Shown: positions 1-10,435 of the stretch, one piece after another
How positions within the stretch are numbered: position 1 is the stretch's first letter
How the letters are laid out: the number at the start of each line of letters is the position of its first letter
Source: Thermodesulfobacterium hveragerdense DSM 12571
Lineage (GTDB): Bacteria; Desulfobacterota; Thermodesulfobacteria; Thermodesulfobacteriales; Thermodesulfobacteriaceae
Direction of reading: 5' to 3'
Length of the DNA stretch: 64,000 bases
Assembly (NCBI RefSeq): GCF_000423845.1
Contig: NZ_AUIT01000007.1
Location: 1-64,000, forward strand
Made by a program: the position numbers and the translations under genes
The notes under the pieces: model-generated
Databases searched by the model: none
What the model saw: only the letters and a program-made list of their open reading frames with translations
What the model was told of the DNA's origin: nothing

Positions 1-54
1 ATTTTACAGACCTCCTGGTTAGTTTAGTCTTTTAGGTTTTATGTTATCATTAAT

Positions 55-1448
55 TTAAAAAATATTAAAAATTTTTATTATGCCTCTAAAATATTTTATT
101 AAAAGACACAATTTATATTCTACTCCCTGTTTCTTTTTAAAAATACTTTTTAATTTATCTGCTAAATTAAAAATAATATTTTCACTAAATTTCTCTCCAA
201 CTTTTGATGCAATCCTTTTATTTATAAATACTTCTCCAAGCCAGTATGTATCTACTATTGTTTTAGGTTCTTCTTCATCTAATAATATTTCAATTAGAAG
301 TTTCTCTTCATCTGTTCTCTGTTCTTCTGGTTTCTCAAAAATATGTTTATGTTTTTCTCTTATTTCTTCTTTTTCCTTTTCTGTATATATAGGAATCCAT
401 TTTATTTGAGTAACAGCATCTACAATTTTTTCTGCTTTTATCCAGTCATTAGGATCATCGCTGTTTAAAAATTTGGGAAGCAGTTTTTCTATAATTTCTG
501 CTGTGGACAGAATATTATCAAATTTTGAATCAAGCCAGATGAGAATTAAGTCAATAATATCAACCGGAATTCTATCATTTGGTATATTACAAAGAATTTT
601 TACAAAGGAATACCAGGTTAGAAAATTGTCTAATATCCTCTCATGTTCAATGTAGTATTTAGTGACCTCTCGGATTATACATAGAAGTTCATCAATATAT
701 TTTTCATTAGTTGGTTCGTTGACCTGTTGAGAAACTTTTTCTAAATATGGTAAGACATCCCAGCATGGAATTGTCCAATAACTTTCTTTATCTGCAGGTT
801 TTGAACCCGGAGCTTTTTCCGCTGAAAAATAACCTTTTTCTTTTAATGATTCAAACCATTCAATATGCTCCAACTTTCTGAAAAAATACTGCTTTCTGAC
901 TTCATTTTTAAGTAAATTTTTTAATGTTCCTAAAATTTACTCTGTTGGTTGTTTAGTTTCTAAGATTTTATCGATTAACCGAGTTATTTTTATATAATCT
1001 TCAACTAAGTGATTTAAAATATTTTCAAACCTTTTCCATAAATTGTCAAATACATCTTTCTCTCTCGGGGTTTTCCATGCGCCATGTCTATGAGCATATT
1101 TATGGAATTCCTTTGCTACATTGTGCCATTCCTGTACAAATTCATCATTTTTGTCTAAGCCAAGGAACTGACATATTTCATCTATATGTGTAGTTGTTTT
1201 TTAGAATAGCATTGTGGGCATATTTGAACTTTTTCTTTAATATTAGAAGCAAATATGTCTCTTATTCCCCCTTCAATTTCCCTTGCTATATGGGCTAGTA
1301 AGTATGGTTTTGAAGTAAAATTACTTTCGAATATCCTCACACCATCGTAATATAAATTTGCAATTTCTTTTCCAATCTCTTTTAATCCATTGAAAATATG
1401 AATCTGGTAATCATCTAATGATGAAGACCTATCTATATTTTCATGCAT
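55..1448 (-). pseudogene. Unrecognised third gene of the degraded defence-like operon
   Basis: I do not recognise this family. Two open segments (1448-1182 and 873-55) belong to one gene. The first frame shifts at a six-T run (1197-1202 on plus). The new frame stays open to a TAA at 937-939 and then continues in frame into the second segment, so the apparent TTG start at 873 is an artefact. Restored, the product is about 465 residues, hydrophilic, mostly helical by composition, and lacks membrane segments. Residues 1-75 (ending CPQCYSKK) contain AHIAREIEGG, vaguely HEPN-like; I would not rely on that. The reading starts 30 nt after the methylase stop, so it was the last gene of the helicase-methylase operon. 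The C-terminal 15 residues (KYFRGIIKIFNIF) look unnatural and may follow another shift. An AGGAGG sequence on the minus strand near positions 9-14 suggests another gene just outside the window. Confidence 0.7.
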
Positions 1449-1478
1449 ATCATTGTTTCATTATTTCATTATCCATCC

Positions 1479-4400
1479 TCATACACTTCTTGCTTTATCT
1501 AATCTTGCTTTTACCAACTCGGCTACTGCCCAGTAGACTTCTTTACGTTCTTCTTCGGTAAGTCCTAAAGCATCAAAAACGATGTCATCTAATTCTTTTC
1601 TGTCTGGTAATGGGTTGGGCTCTTGGTCGCGGATTGGTTTTGTTTTGTCAAAGCCAAGCTCGGTGAAGATGTTGTATATTTCTCTAGTTATTAGTTTCGT
1701 ATAAACTTTTTTACAATGTTCTTTATTCAAAAGTTCTGGATTTAAAATTAATGTATCTTTGAGTTCATAAACTTTTAAATCCAACGATGGAAGACTACCT
1801 GTCATTACTCTTCCAGCAATTTCCCAGTATATCACTAAATATATTGAGTTTAATGAAACAAAAAAATTTTCGCTATTTATATTTTTTAACTTTTTTATTG
1901 CATATAAACGCGCATCAATAAAATAATTCTCTTCGTTTAAAGGAACCAAATATCTATTTCCGGAAGGCATATTAAATAACAATTCTCCAGAAATATCAGG
2001 CAATTCAAAATAGCATCTCCGAGATTTGCATTTTGGTTTAAGATGAAATCTATTTTTTATACCCCAATCAATTTAAGATTTTAAAAACATAGAAGTAGAA
2101 TAATCTTCCTCTTTTGCAATCAATACTAAAAATTCTATGTTTTCTAACTCAACAAAGGGGCTTTTAATATTTTTAAGACTTTTTATCACCAGCTTTAAAA
2201 ACTCTGCTTCAATTTCACCTTCCCAACCAGCACCATTCTTAACCCTAATCAATGCTTTTGAATCTCTTTCGGCAATCTCAACAACTTCTTTGACATTCAT
2301 ACCAACTGGTTTAAGATAAAAGAATTCGTTGGCACCTGTTTTGATTCCAAATCTTACATCTGCAATATCTCCCAATTTTACCAGTTTATCTTTTCCTTTT
2401 TCCAGAATTTTAAAATAAATCTCCGGAGCCCTAAGATACTTTCCGTCCCATTTGTTACCTATATAAGGTAAAGATTCTACAGAATGCTTTAATCCTAATT
2501 CTGTTTCTTCTAGATATTCCACGCCCTCTTCTAAAAGCTCTTTTTTGGTTTTTGGATAAAATCTAAAGAGAAGATGGTCAAAAATAGGTTTGTTTGCTAT
2601 TTCAATTTCTTTAAGAACATCTAGCGATATGGCTTCTTCAAATGGTTTTTTAAAAGCAACAAATTTTATCACATAATCTTCCAGTTTGTTTACTGGCTTC
2701 TGAATTAAAACAATCACTGTATTAACATCTGCCTGCTTGAAAGAACGCTTAGCAATGTTATCAATTATGTAAATAGGTCTCATGTTTTTAAGCAAAAATT
2801 CTTGAAGTCCCGCACCATATCCTACATCAAGCCAGCTGTTGGAGTTTATAAAACAAAAAATTCCGCCATCATTCAACAGGGATAAGCCTTGATAGTAGAA
2901 GTAGACATATAAATCACTCTTTTTGTCTATTTTTTAACATCTTTCCAAACGCTTTGAACCGCTTGAATAAGCTTCTCTTTGTATTGTTTTTTTATATCTC
3001 TCCATTTATCAGGAGTGTAATTCTCTTCTCTTTCAAGTGGTGAAGCTATGAGCTCTTGTCTAACATAGGGTGGATTACCAATTACGATGTCAAAGCCACC
3101 TTTTAAGGCAAAAACTTCTGCAAAATCAATTTCCCAAAGAAAGTAATCCTTCTTTTCACTTTTACCGATTGTATAAAGAACATTTTGGTATTTGTGTATT
3201 TCATTTTCAAATTGTTTTATTTCTTCTTCAAGTTTTTTAGTTCTTTTTCTTGTGATTTATCTTTTCCAAAAAGATCTTTTTGACCTTTTAACATATTTAA
3301 TTCTTTCTCTTTAAGATTTCTTTTTTTCTGTTAATTCATCAATTCTTCTCTGCAAAATCTCCCTAAAAATCTCCATCTCTAAGCTTTTTATCTCATACTT
3401 TTCTTTTAAGTCTGCAATTCTTTTTCCTGAGAAATAATCTGCTTTTCTATCAACCAGTTCAGAAATTTTCTACTGGATTGAATTTGGCAATGTTTTTAAA
3501 GCATCCCCTCTTAGATTTATGAACAACCCTCCTATCTCTTCAACCAATGAGTCGCCCTGGCGAATTTTAAAAGAAAGGTTCGGAAGAAGTGGTTTTGTGT
3601 AAATATCCATATATTTTTCATCGGTTAAGTGAAAGCCAAAGACTAAGTTCACCAACCATAACAGCCCAATCTTTAACGTCAAACCCGTAAAGGTTCTCAA
3701 GGATTATTTTGTTTTTCAGGGCAAACAGATTTTCTTCTCTGCTCTCAATCCTTTTTGTTAATTCAGAGTGAAGATCAACCAGAATATTCATCATTCCAAC
3801 AAGAAAAGACGCTGAACCAACCGTAAGGTCAACAATTTTAACCTCTTCAAGGTATCTGCGGATGAGTTTCAATTTATCAATGTTTTCATATTTGCCGATT
3901 GATGCTGAATTAAAAATAAGGTCTATTAAATCTTGCTTGTCAATGCCTGTTTTTGCATGAAGATATTCAACTAACGACAACCTGCTCATAAAATCTATTT
4001 CATTTCTGGGGGTGTAGAAAATTCCAGAAGTACCACGTTCTTCTTCGTTTATCAAGAATTCATATACTTTACCGAGCATTTCAGGGTCAACCGCAACTTC
4101 CACGTCAAGAGGTGTTGCCTCATCAATGATAAAATTGAAAATTTCAAGAAATCCCTTCTTTTTGTCAGAAGACCCCAAATCAGGCTCAAACAACCATTCA
4201 AAAACTTCATCAGGAACATCAAAGCCAATCTCATCCCATTCATTCTCCGAAAAAAGACCACCATTTAAAAACGGCATCGTGGAGTAAGATTCTCTAATAT
4301 CGTCAGGCAACTCAGAATGGATGCATTGAAATCTTTTATTAAATGCTCCAAAAAATAGGCTTTTTAACCAGATAGAATAAAATTTATTTAAACCATAAAT

Positions 4401-5189
4401 TTTTCAATAACTTTTATCCTGCTCGTAGTTTTTTCCATTTAAGCCATCCTTTCTTTTGAAGGAAGTAAATAAACAGTATTCTTGATAGCATTTATTGTGC
4501 AAAGGAATGTTTTTTCTCATAAGGAATTTCGTTTATATTCTTGTGTTTTAGATTTTTGATAATTACTTCGTGGAGCGCATAGCGGTAGGCATCAAAAAAT
4601 TCTTTAGTGACAGCTTCAACATTAAAAGCCTCTTCTAAATCTTCAAGGCTTGGTGGCTGGTCTCTTTCAAGAAGCGGCAAAACCTGCTTTGGGCAGTGTG
4701 GCTACTTTCGTTCTTTCCAACAAGATATGACCACCTTAGGGCAGAGGTAAACTCTTCTCTAACTTTGACCTTGCCCTCAGGCGTCTCTTCATAGCGATAG
4801 TCCATCTTGACGAGGGAAAACCTCCAGTCTTCACTGTCCGGTGAAACAAAGACAACCAGTGCGGCATCCTTTAACTTTCCTCTTCTGCTCCCCTTCAGAT
4901 ACCAGGCGATGAAGTTCCTCTGCATCGTCCTTGCTCGTTCAAAGTAAGTCTCCTTCTTAAGCTCTACTATAAGAAGATCAATCTCCTTTCCGTCGTGGTT
5001 ATATTTTTCAACTCTTTCCAGAGACCTTACGTATTTTTCAAAGGCGTCTGGGATGTAGTTTCTCTGATAAACAAAGGTGCTTTCCTCAAAGGATTTCAGA
5101 AGGTTTCTCAGGAAATAAACAAAGCGTTCTTTAGCAAAGGGATGTTCAAAAGTGTTGATTATAAGCTCTTTTGTCTGTTCTCTATCCAT
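1479..5189 (-). pseudogene. Degraded large N6-adenine DNA methylase (Eco57I/type IIG-like)
   Basis: Open pieces 5189-4635, 4680-4492, 4310-3618, 3700-3470, 2876-2073 and 2003-1479, plus untracked stretches, join into one protein of about 1,235 residues. That is the size of Eco57I-class methylases paired with helicases. Seen: the N-terminal block with MDREQTKELIINTFEHPF; motif-X-like GIFYTPRNEI; SAM motif I as VDLTVGSASFLVGMM; catalytic NPPY at about 3063-3074; and the C-terminal target-recognition part. Lesions: frameshift at 4679-4682; TAA 4492-4494; at least three shifts between 4450 and 4340; a shift near 3630; TAG 3470-3472; shifts near 3330, 3235 and 2930-2935; TAA 2073-2075. Motif I has GSA where GSG is usual. 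The gene starts 9 nt after the helicase stop with a GGAGGAAGG ribosome site. It probably modified host DNA for a restriction-like system; it is certainly not functional as read. Confidence 0.85.
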
Positions 5190-5198
5190 GCCTTCCTC

Positions 5199-8100
5199 CT
5201 ACTCACCCTTTGCCAAGTATAAGGAGAGTATAACTTTTCTCTTCTCCTCGGTTGCGGTAAATACTTCAGAGTAATGACTTTCAAAAAGTCTGTTTGAGAT
5301 CTCTTTTTGCAAGACTGCAATAACCTTTAAGGGATTCAATTTTTCTCTGCCAAGTTTTTTTTAGCTCAGACAGGACTTTTCTTACAGTTTATTTAGGCAA
5401 GGCCCCACGCTTAAGCTAGGTTATGACTCGTTGAAGATATTCTTCTTGATCTTCAGTGAGCTGTTTGCTGTGACTTTGCATTGCCTTAAGCTCTCTGAAA
5501 AGTCTGTGATAAATATCTCTACTACTGTGCTTGAATGTTACTATCTCTTCCGCTGTTGAGTAAAAAAATGCTGTTTTATTTTTGTTTAGTAATTCGTAGT
5601 AAGTTTCAACGGGAATTTCTACCCTCTCTTCGTCAACTAATGATTCCAAGATTTTAGCCGTAGTCAAAAAAAACAAGCTCAATCGTTCTATTATTATCTG
5701 ATAGAAAAAACTTCATTAGCTTTCCTTTTCTGAAAAATGTAACAAGAGAGCCGGGAGTTGCAATATTTATTAAAGATGGATTGAAAACGTTCCCTGAGCG
5801 GGCTTTTTTTAGGGAGGCGTTTTATTTTCTCAAAGAGGTCTGGATTTTTGTCCCTTACGTCTTCAATAACCCGCAAATACTTGCGCTCGCTTTCTTCTTC
5901 CTCATCTTCTGTGATGGTTTTCTTTGAGAGGAGTTTATCAAACAACTCATGAGAAGATCCAGGCTCACCTTCAGTCAGGATGGCGCTGTCTCCACCGAGC
6001 AAGGTAAGGAAGGCTTCTATCTTTGAACGGGCGATGTTTGTAAGCTCTATCTCAGACTCAGCCTGTTTTATTGAGAAAAAGTTAAAGGTGTAAATTTTGT
6101 CAAAGGGTGTGTCTACACGGTTGACCCTACCCACCCTTTGCATCAGCTTTGTGGGGTTCCAGGGTATATCGTAGTTTATCACTACGTTTGACCTGTGGAG
6201 GTTGACACCTTCAGAAAGAACCTCTGTTGACACAAGAATTCCGTAGTCATCTTTTTTATTCCTTGCCCTTGCGTCAAAGTTTTCTATGACCTTGTCCCTG
6301 TCGGCTTCAGTTGAATTCCCGTGGAAAAGGAGCGCAATTTCTTTTTTGAAATGTTCGTTTATCTTTTCTGTTAAATACTCTGCAGTCTCTTTTGATTCCG
6401 TGAAAATAATTACCTTCTTGTCCTTAAGTATTGGGTTATTTTCAAGGTTTGAGAGTAGGACTTCAATTTTGGGGTCTCTTTTTATTTTGCCCCACATTGA
6501 TTTTATTCTTTTTAAAATTTCAAGGTCTTCTTTCAAATCTCTTCCAAACTCAGGCCTGAAATCTTCTTTGTTATACTTCTCTGCCTTTCCTTCATCAATA
6601 ATTTTCTGAATTTCTTTATCATCCCCCTTTTCTATGAGGTTAAATATTTTATTTATATAGTCCTTACTTACATACACATTCCCTTTTTCAAATTCTTTAA
6701 TGAACATTTCATATGAACGAATAAACCTGTCAATGCTACTTTTGAAAGCGTGGAAGCTACTTTCAAGGCGCTTAACAAGAAGGACTTTCATAAAGCCAGC
6801 CATGTTCCTCTGCGATTGCTCTTCAAGAGGTTTTATTCCTTTTTTTAAATAAAGAAGTGGCGTGTAGCGAGCATATTTAAACTCTTGAGTTATGAGCCTT
6901 ACTGTTTCTGTGAAAATTTCATCTTCTTCATCGTTGAGCTGATAGTAAAGGGGCTTAGGGTCTTCAACCTCTGGAAACTTGACGTTGTTTCGTCCTAAAT
7001 CTTCGGCAAAGTATTTCTCAATCTCGCTTCTTGTTCTCCTGATCATGATATGTTTCAGCACTTTGTTGCGGATTTCTTTGGCGTTCTCTCTTGTTATTTC
7101 AAGGAATTTTTCGTAATCTCTCTGACGATTGACTTTGCTTAGCCTTCTTTCAAGCTCTTTGAAAAACTCTTCAAGATTGCTAACACCTGGTATGGTGCTT
7201 TTTCTAACATTCTGAAAGAGTTTGATTTGAGCAAGAATATCGCTTGGGTAGTTATTATAAGGAGTAGCAGATACCAAAATCACCCTTTTTCCACGGCATA
7301 TCTCTGCAAGCTTCTCATATCTCTTGGTCTCCTCTGTTCTGAAGTAGTGTGCTTCGTCTATCACAACATTTTTATATTCTCTGTTTTCTATCATCTGAAT
7401 GGCATCGTCAAGTTTGCCGATTGATACGAAATCAGCCTGCACGTTAAAATCGGAAAAAACATTAGGCCATGAACCGGGATTATTTTTGGTTAGGAGTGCA
7501 GGAGGGGCCACGACAAGCGTTCTTCCATCAAGCTGTTTTACGAGCATCGCGGTGATATAAGTTTTTCCGAGCCCAACCACATCGGAAATGAATACCCCAC
7601 CATGTTCTTCTAAAATCTTTTTTGCGTTCAACACTGCTTGTTCCTGGTATTCAAACCGTTTAAACCCTTGCGGTAAGTAAACCAAAGAAAGTTTTTCCTT
7701 CAGAGAAAGGTCTTCTTTAAAGTATTCGTAGAGGAATTTCAGATATAATTCGTAAGGGGTTATGTTATCGTTGAGCCAGGTTTTTTCATTGATTGTTTGA
7801 ACATATTTCTCACTGACAGGAACAGCCTCAGACCACAACGCTTCAAATCTCTCTTTGGCAAAAAAATAGTCGGATGGATTTTTCAGTTCAACGTTGAATT
7901 CCAGTTTTTTCTCAAGCCCAGAATAAGTAAGGTTGCTTGAACCTGTAATAACCCTTCCAATGTCTCTGTCCCCCTCTCTAAAAGTCATGATATAGAGCTT
8001 TGCATGAAGTTTCTTTGATGGATATGCTCTTATTTCAAGCTTTCCTTTTTTTATCCATTCGATGAATTTTTTAATCCCAATTTCAACCTTAAGGTCATCT

Positions 8101-8419
8101 TCAGAATCAGCCATTTCTTGCTCAATCAACTCAACCACCTTTTCTTTTGTTTCTGCATGAGAAGGACGTGAAGACGGATTCTGTGCCGACTTTATCAATT
8201 CAAGGGTTTGTCTATCCGTTCCTAAACCTATGAGGATCCTTATCTTTTCTGTTCGTTCTAAGGGTTCAACAATCAGGTAAAAACCACTCAAATAAAAATA
8301 CGCAACCAAACAATCAAAACTCTTACAGTCTTTTATAAGATCTCCAAGTCTATTTTTTAGTTTCTTCCCTGCTCGTTAGTTATGAAGGTTAAATCAAGTG
8401 GCGCTTTTACATTACCCAT
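5199..8419 (-). pseudogene. Degraded PLD-nuclease / SNF2-type helicase
   Basis: An 871-codon open block (8309-5694) lies inside a longer broken gene of about 1,072 codons. The real start is ATG 8419 (MGNVKAPLDLTF). The frame shifts near 8360 and rejoins as LKNRLGDLIKDC before the open block. After the block there are one-base insertions in homopolymers at 5804-5810, 5666-5673 and 5355-5362, and stops TAG 5416-5418 and TAA 5389-5391. The true end reads VILSLYLAKGE, stop at 5199-5201. Domains: an N-terminal phospholipase-D-like nuclease (HAKLYIM, GSSNLTYSGL; HxK kept, but the usual Asp of HKD is Thr), then a superfamily-2 motor with DVVGLGKT, DEAH, SATPYNN and QRVGRVNR, all intact. Known relatives pair with Eco57I-type methylases in defence loci (DISARM class 1 has a comparable helicase-methylase pair). 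No drmABC-like genes are visible. Confidence 0.88.
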
Positions 8420-8605
8420 AGGATTTTTATCTCGATTTAAAAATTTAAAAATTTTTGTCATTCAAAAATTATTAATAAAATTATATAACAAATAAATATC
8501 ATATAAACAAATCTGAGTCAATAATATGTAAATTTTCCCCAAATTTACCAATAGAAATTTATATTCTTTCATGTTTTCCCGTATTTTCCAATCTGTCTAA
8601 ACGAT

Positions 8606-8936
8606 TTATAATATCACCCATTAGGTGAAAAATCCATAAACCTAAGAGGATTTCTTTATGCCGCAGAAATCTCTTGCCTTTAAGATCCTAAAAACTAACC
8701 TGAACTTTCGTTCAGGACTCGTTAATGCCTTCTTAAAAATCTTTAGAATAAAAACCTTAATGGACCAACTTATGCCTTTACCTAGGTCAAACAGAGATTA
8801 CAGCGCTTGGCAATATATTCAACCTATCCTTCTTATCCTTATAGAGGGAGCCCATATCTGGTAGGTTAAAAGAGGATATGGGGTAATAATTTTAAAATCA
8901 GGGGAAATTGAGAGAGAAAGAGTTGTAGGTAGAAAA
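8606..8936 (+). mobile_element. IS1380-like remnant, copy A
   Basis: A 331-bp block that recurs in inverted orientation at 16385-16716 with only scattered differences. It carries the first 68 codons of a transposase and a conserved tail after the stop. Weaker similarity to the other copy continues leftwards to about 8527, so the true left end is uncertain. I could not define terminal inverted repeats or a target duplication. Both copies have the same internal truncation, so the shortened form itself was copied, or the segment was duplicated after truncation. Confidence 0.7.
8658..8864 (+). pseudogene. Truncated IS1380-family transposase N-terminus (copy A)
   Basis: A 68-residue reading frame, MPQKSLAFKILKTN..., ends at IEGAHIW. 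The segment LPRSNRDYSAWQYIQP resembles the N-terminal LPAPGSNRGY region of IS1380-type DDE transposases, which run to about 400-500 residues; the catalytic domain is absent. A ribosome site (AAGAGGA) precedes the ATG. Copy B differs at two residues (Arg/Gly and Asp/Gly), and copy B keeps the canonical GSNRGY. No catalytic function is possible; a regulatory peptide is conceivable but unsupported. Confidence 0.65.
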
Positions 8937-9066
8937 GGGAGTAGAAAATACATAATATTTGGGCAAAAATTAATAAAGTAACTAAGTCATATGATTTTTA
9001 AGTCTAAAAATTACAGGAAATTTTTTGATGTTATTTTCTATTAGCAATTTCGTTATAAAAACCCTC

Positions 9067-9095
9067 TTGATTTATTGAAAGTTTTTTGCTAAATT
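9067..9095 (+). promoter_or_regulatory. Candidate sigma-70 promoter of the FadL-like gene
   Basis: TTGATT (9067-9072), a 17-nt spacer and TAAATT (9090-9095) lie 40 nt before the ATG of the downstream porin gene, followed by an AAAGAGG ribosome site. The match is judged by eye in an AT-rich region. Confidence 0.45.
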
Positions 9096-9134
9096 GATTT
9101 CAATTTTTTATAAACCTAAAAAAGAGGTAGACTT

Positions 9135-10415
9135 ATGTTTTTGAGTTTACTTCTAATTCTTTTAAGTTTTTTTCCGTTATTAGTAGTAAAGTCTTATGGA
9201 GCTGGAATTGCTATTTATGAACAAGGGGTAAGTGGGCTTGGCAATGCCTATGCAGGGGCTGCAGCATCAGCTGAAGACGGAAGTACTATTTTTTACAACC
9301 CTGCAGGCTTGACAAAACTTGATAAATCTGAAGCCTCCTTAGGTACCCATGTAATCATACCTACCGCTCATTTTAAAAACACAGGCTCGATTAAGGCTGA
9401 TAAAACACCTCTTACCGGAAACAACGGAGGAGATGCAGGTGTAATAGGAATAGTTCCTAACCTTTATGTTTCAACCCCGATATCTGAAAAATTTTTTTTA
9501 GGTATAGGGATAAACTCTCCTTTTGGATTACAGATTGAGTATGACAAAAACTGGGTAGGTAGATATCATGCTATAAAGTCAAAGCTTACAACCATAAACT
9601 TAAATCCAGCTATAGCTTATAAACTCAATTCAAAGGTTAGTTTGGGTTTAGGGGCAAACTTTCAACGGGCAGAGGCAGAAATAACCAATGCAATAGATTT
9701 TACCAAATATGGAATTACTCAAGATGGTTTTGCCAGATTAAAAGGAGATGACTGGTCTTTTGGTTGGAATGCAGGCATTCTCTATGAACCCTCAGAAAAT
9801 ACCAGATTGGGTGTTGCTTACAGGTCTAAGATAACCCACCAACTAAAAGGAAAGGTTAAGTTTGAAAATATCTCTTTTCCTTTAAGCAGTATATTTCATA
9901 AAGATAATGTTAAAGCCCGTCTTGACCTTCCTCCAATGCTATCTTTTAGCGGTTTTCATAAGCTAAACTCAAAATGGACCGTTTTGGCAGACATCACCTG
10001 GACTAGTTGGAGCAGGTTTGAAGAATTAAGAATTAAGTATGATACTTTAACCATAGGAGACACAGTGATTACCACCAAGTGGAAAGATTGCTTCCGCTAC
10101 TCTATAGGCTTATCTTATCAACCTACCTATAAATGGGTTTTTCGCTCAGGCATAGCCTATGATGAAACCCCTATTGCTTTTGATAAACATAGAACTCCAA
10201 GGATCCCAGACACAGACAGGTTTTGGATAGCTTTAGGTTTAGGCTATACCTTATCTGAAAAACTGAAGTTTGATTTAGGATATGTGCACATATTTTTTAA
10301 AAAATCTTACATAGATAAAGACCCTGTAGGAGAAGATGAACGAAGAGGTGGTTTAAAAGGTTATTATCGAGGTCATGTAGACATAATAAGCGCTCAGTTG
10401 CGTTATAGTTTTTAA
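9135..10415 (+). CDS. Outer-membrane FadL/OmpP1-family transport protein
   Basis: A 426-residue beta-barrel protein. Residues 1-23 form a signal peptide (hydrophobic MFLSLLLILLSFF, cleavage likely after KSYG). The mature end AGIAIYEQGVSGLGNAYAG, with AASAEDGSTIFYNPAGLTKL, is the FadL plug signature in which AxDxST and FYNPAG are hallmarks. The barrel ends in an aromatic (YSF), as expected of outer-membrane barrels. Family members pass hydrophobic substrates such as long-chain fatty acids or aromatics. The next gene, 20 nt downstream, encodes an acyl-activating enzyme, which supports fatty-acid uptake as the role. The actual substrate is inferred. Confidence 0.88.
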   Translation: MFLSLLLILLSFFPLLVVKSYGAGIAIYEQGVSGLGNAYAGAAASAEDGSTIFYNPAGLTKLDKSEASLGTHVIIPTAHFKNTGSIKADKTPLTGNNGGDAGVIGIVPNLYVSTPISEKFFLGIGINSPFGLQIEYDKNWVGRYHAIKSKLTTINLNPAIAYKLNSKVSLGLGANFQRAEAEITNAIDFTKYGITQDGFARLKGDDWSFGWNAGILYEPSENTRLGVAYRSKITHQLKGKVKFENISFPLSSIFHKDNVKARLDLPPMLSFSGFHKLNSKWTVLADITWTSWSRFEELRIKYDTLTIGDTVITTKWKDCFRYSIGLSYQPTYKWVFRSGIAYDETPIAFDKHRTPRIPDTDRFWIALGLGYTLSEKLKFDLGYVHIFFKKSYIDKDPVGEDERRGGLKGYYRGHVDIISAQLRYSF

Positions 10416-10435
10416 TTTGAAAAGAGGGAAAGAAC

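Noticed and set aside
80-655. Plus-strand open frames of 60-109 codons
   Set aside because: They run opposite the restored unknown gene and have hydrophobic, Ser/Phe-rich translations typical of antisense shadows.
873-2876. TTG starts at 873, 2003, 2876 and 4310 as genuine gene starts
   Set aside because: In each case the frame continues upstream in phase with the same protein family, interrupted only by a stop or one-base shift; no ribosome site precedes them.
937-5418. Alternative genetic code (TAA/TAG read as Gln) across the defence operon
   Set aside because: Many frameshifts coexist with the stops, and genes outside the region use TAA/TAG as normal ends, so decay explains the data better.
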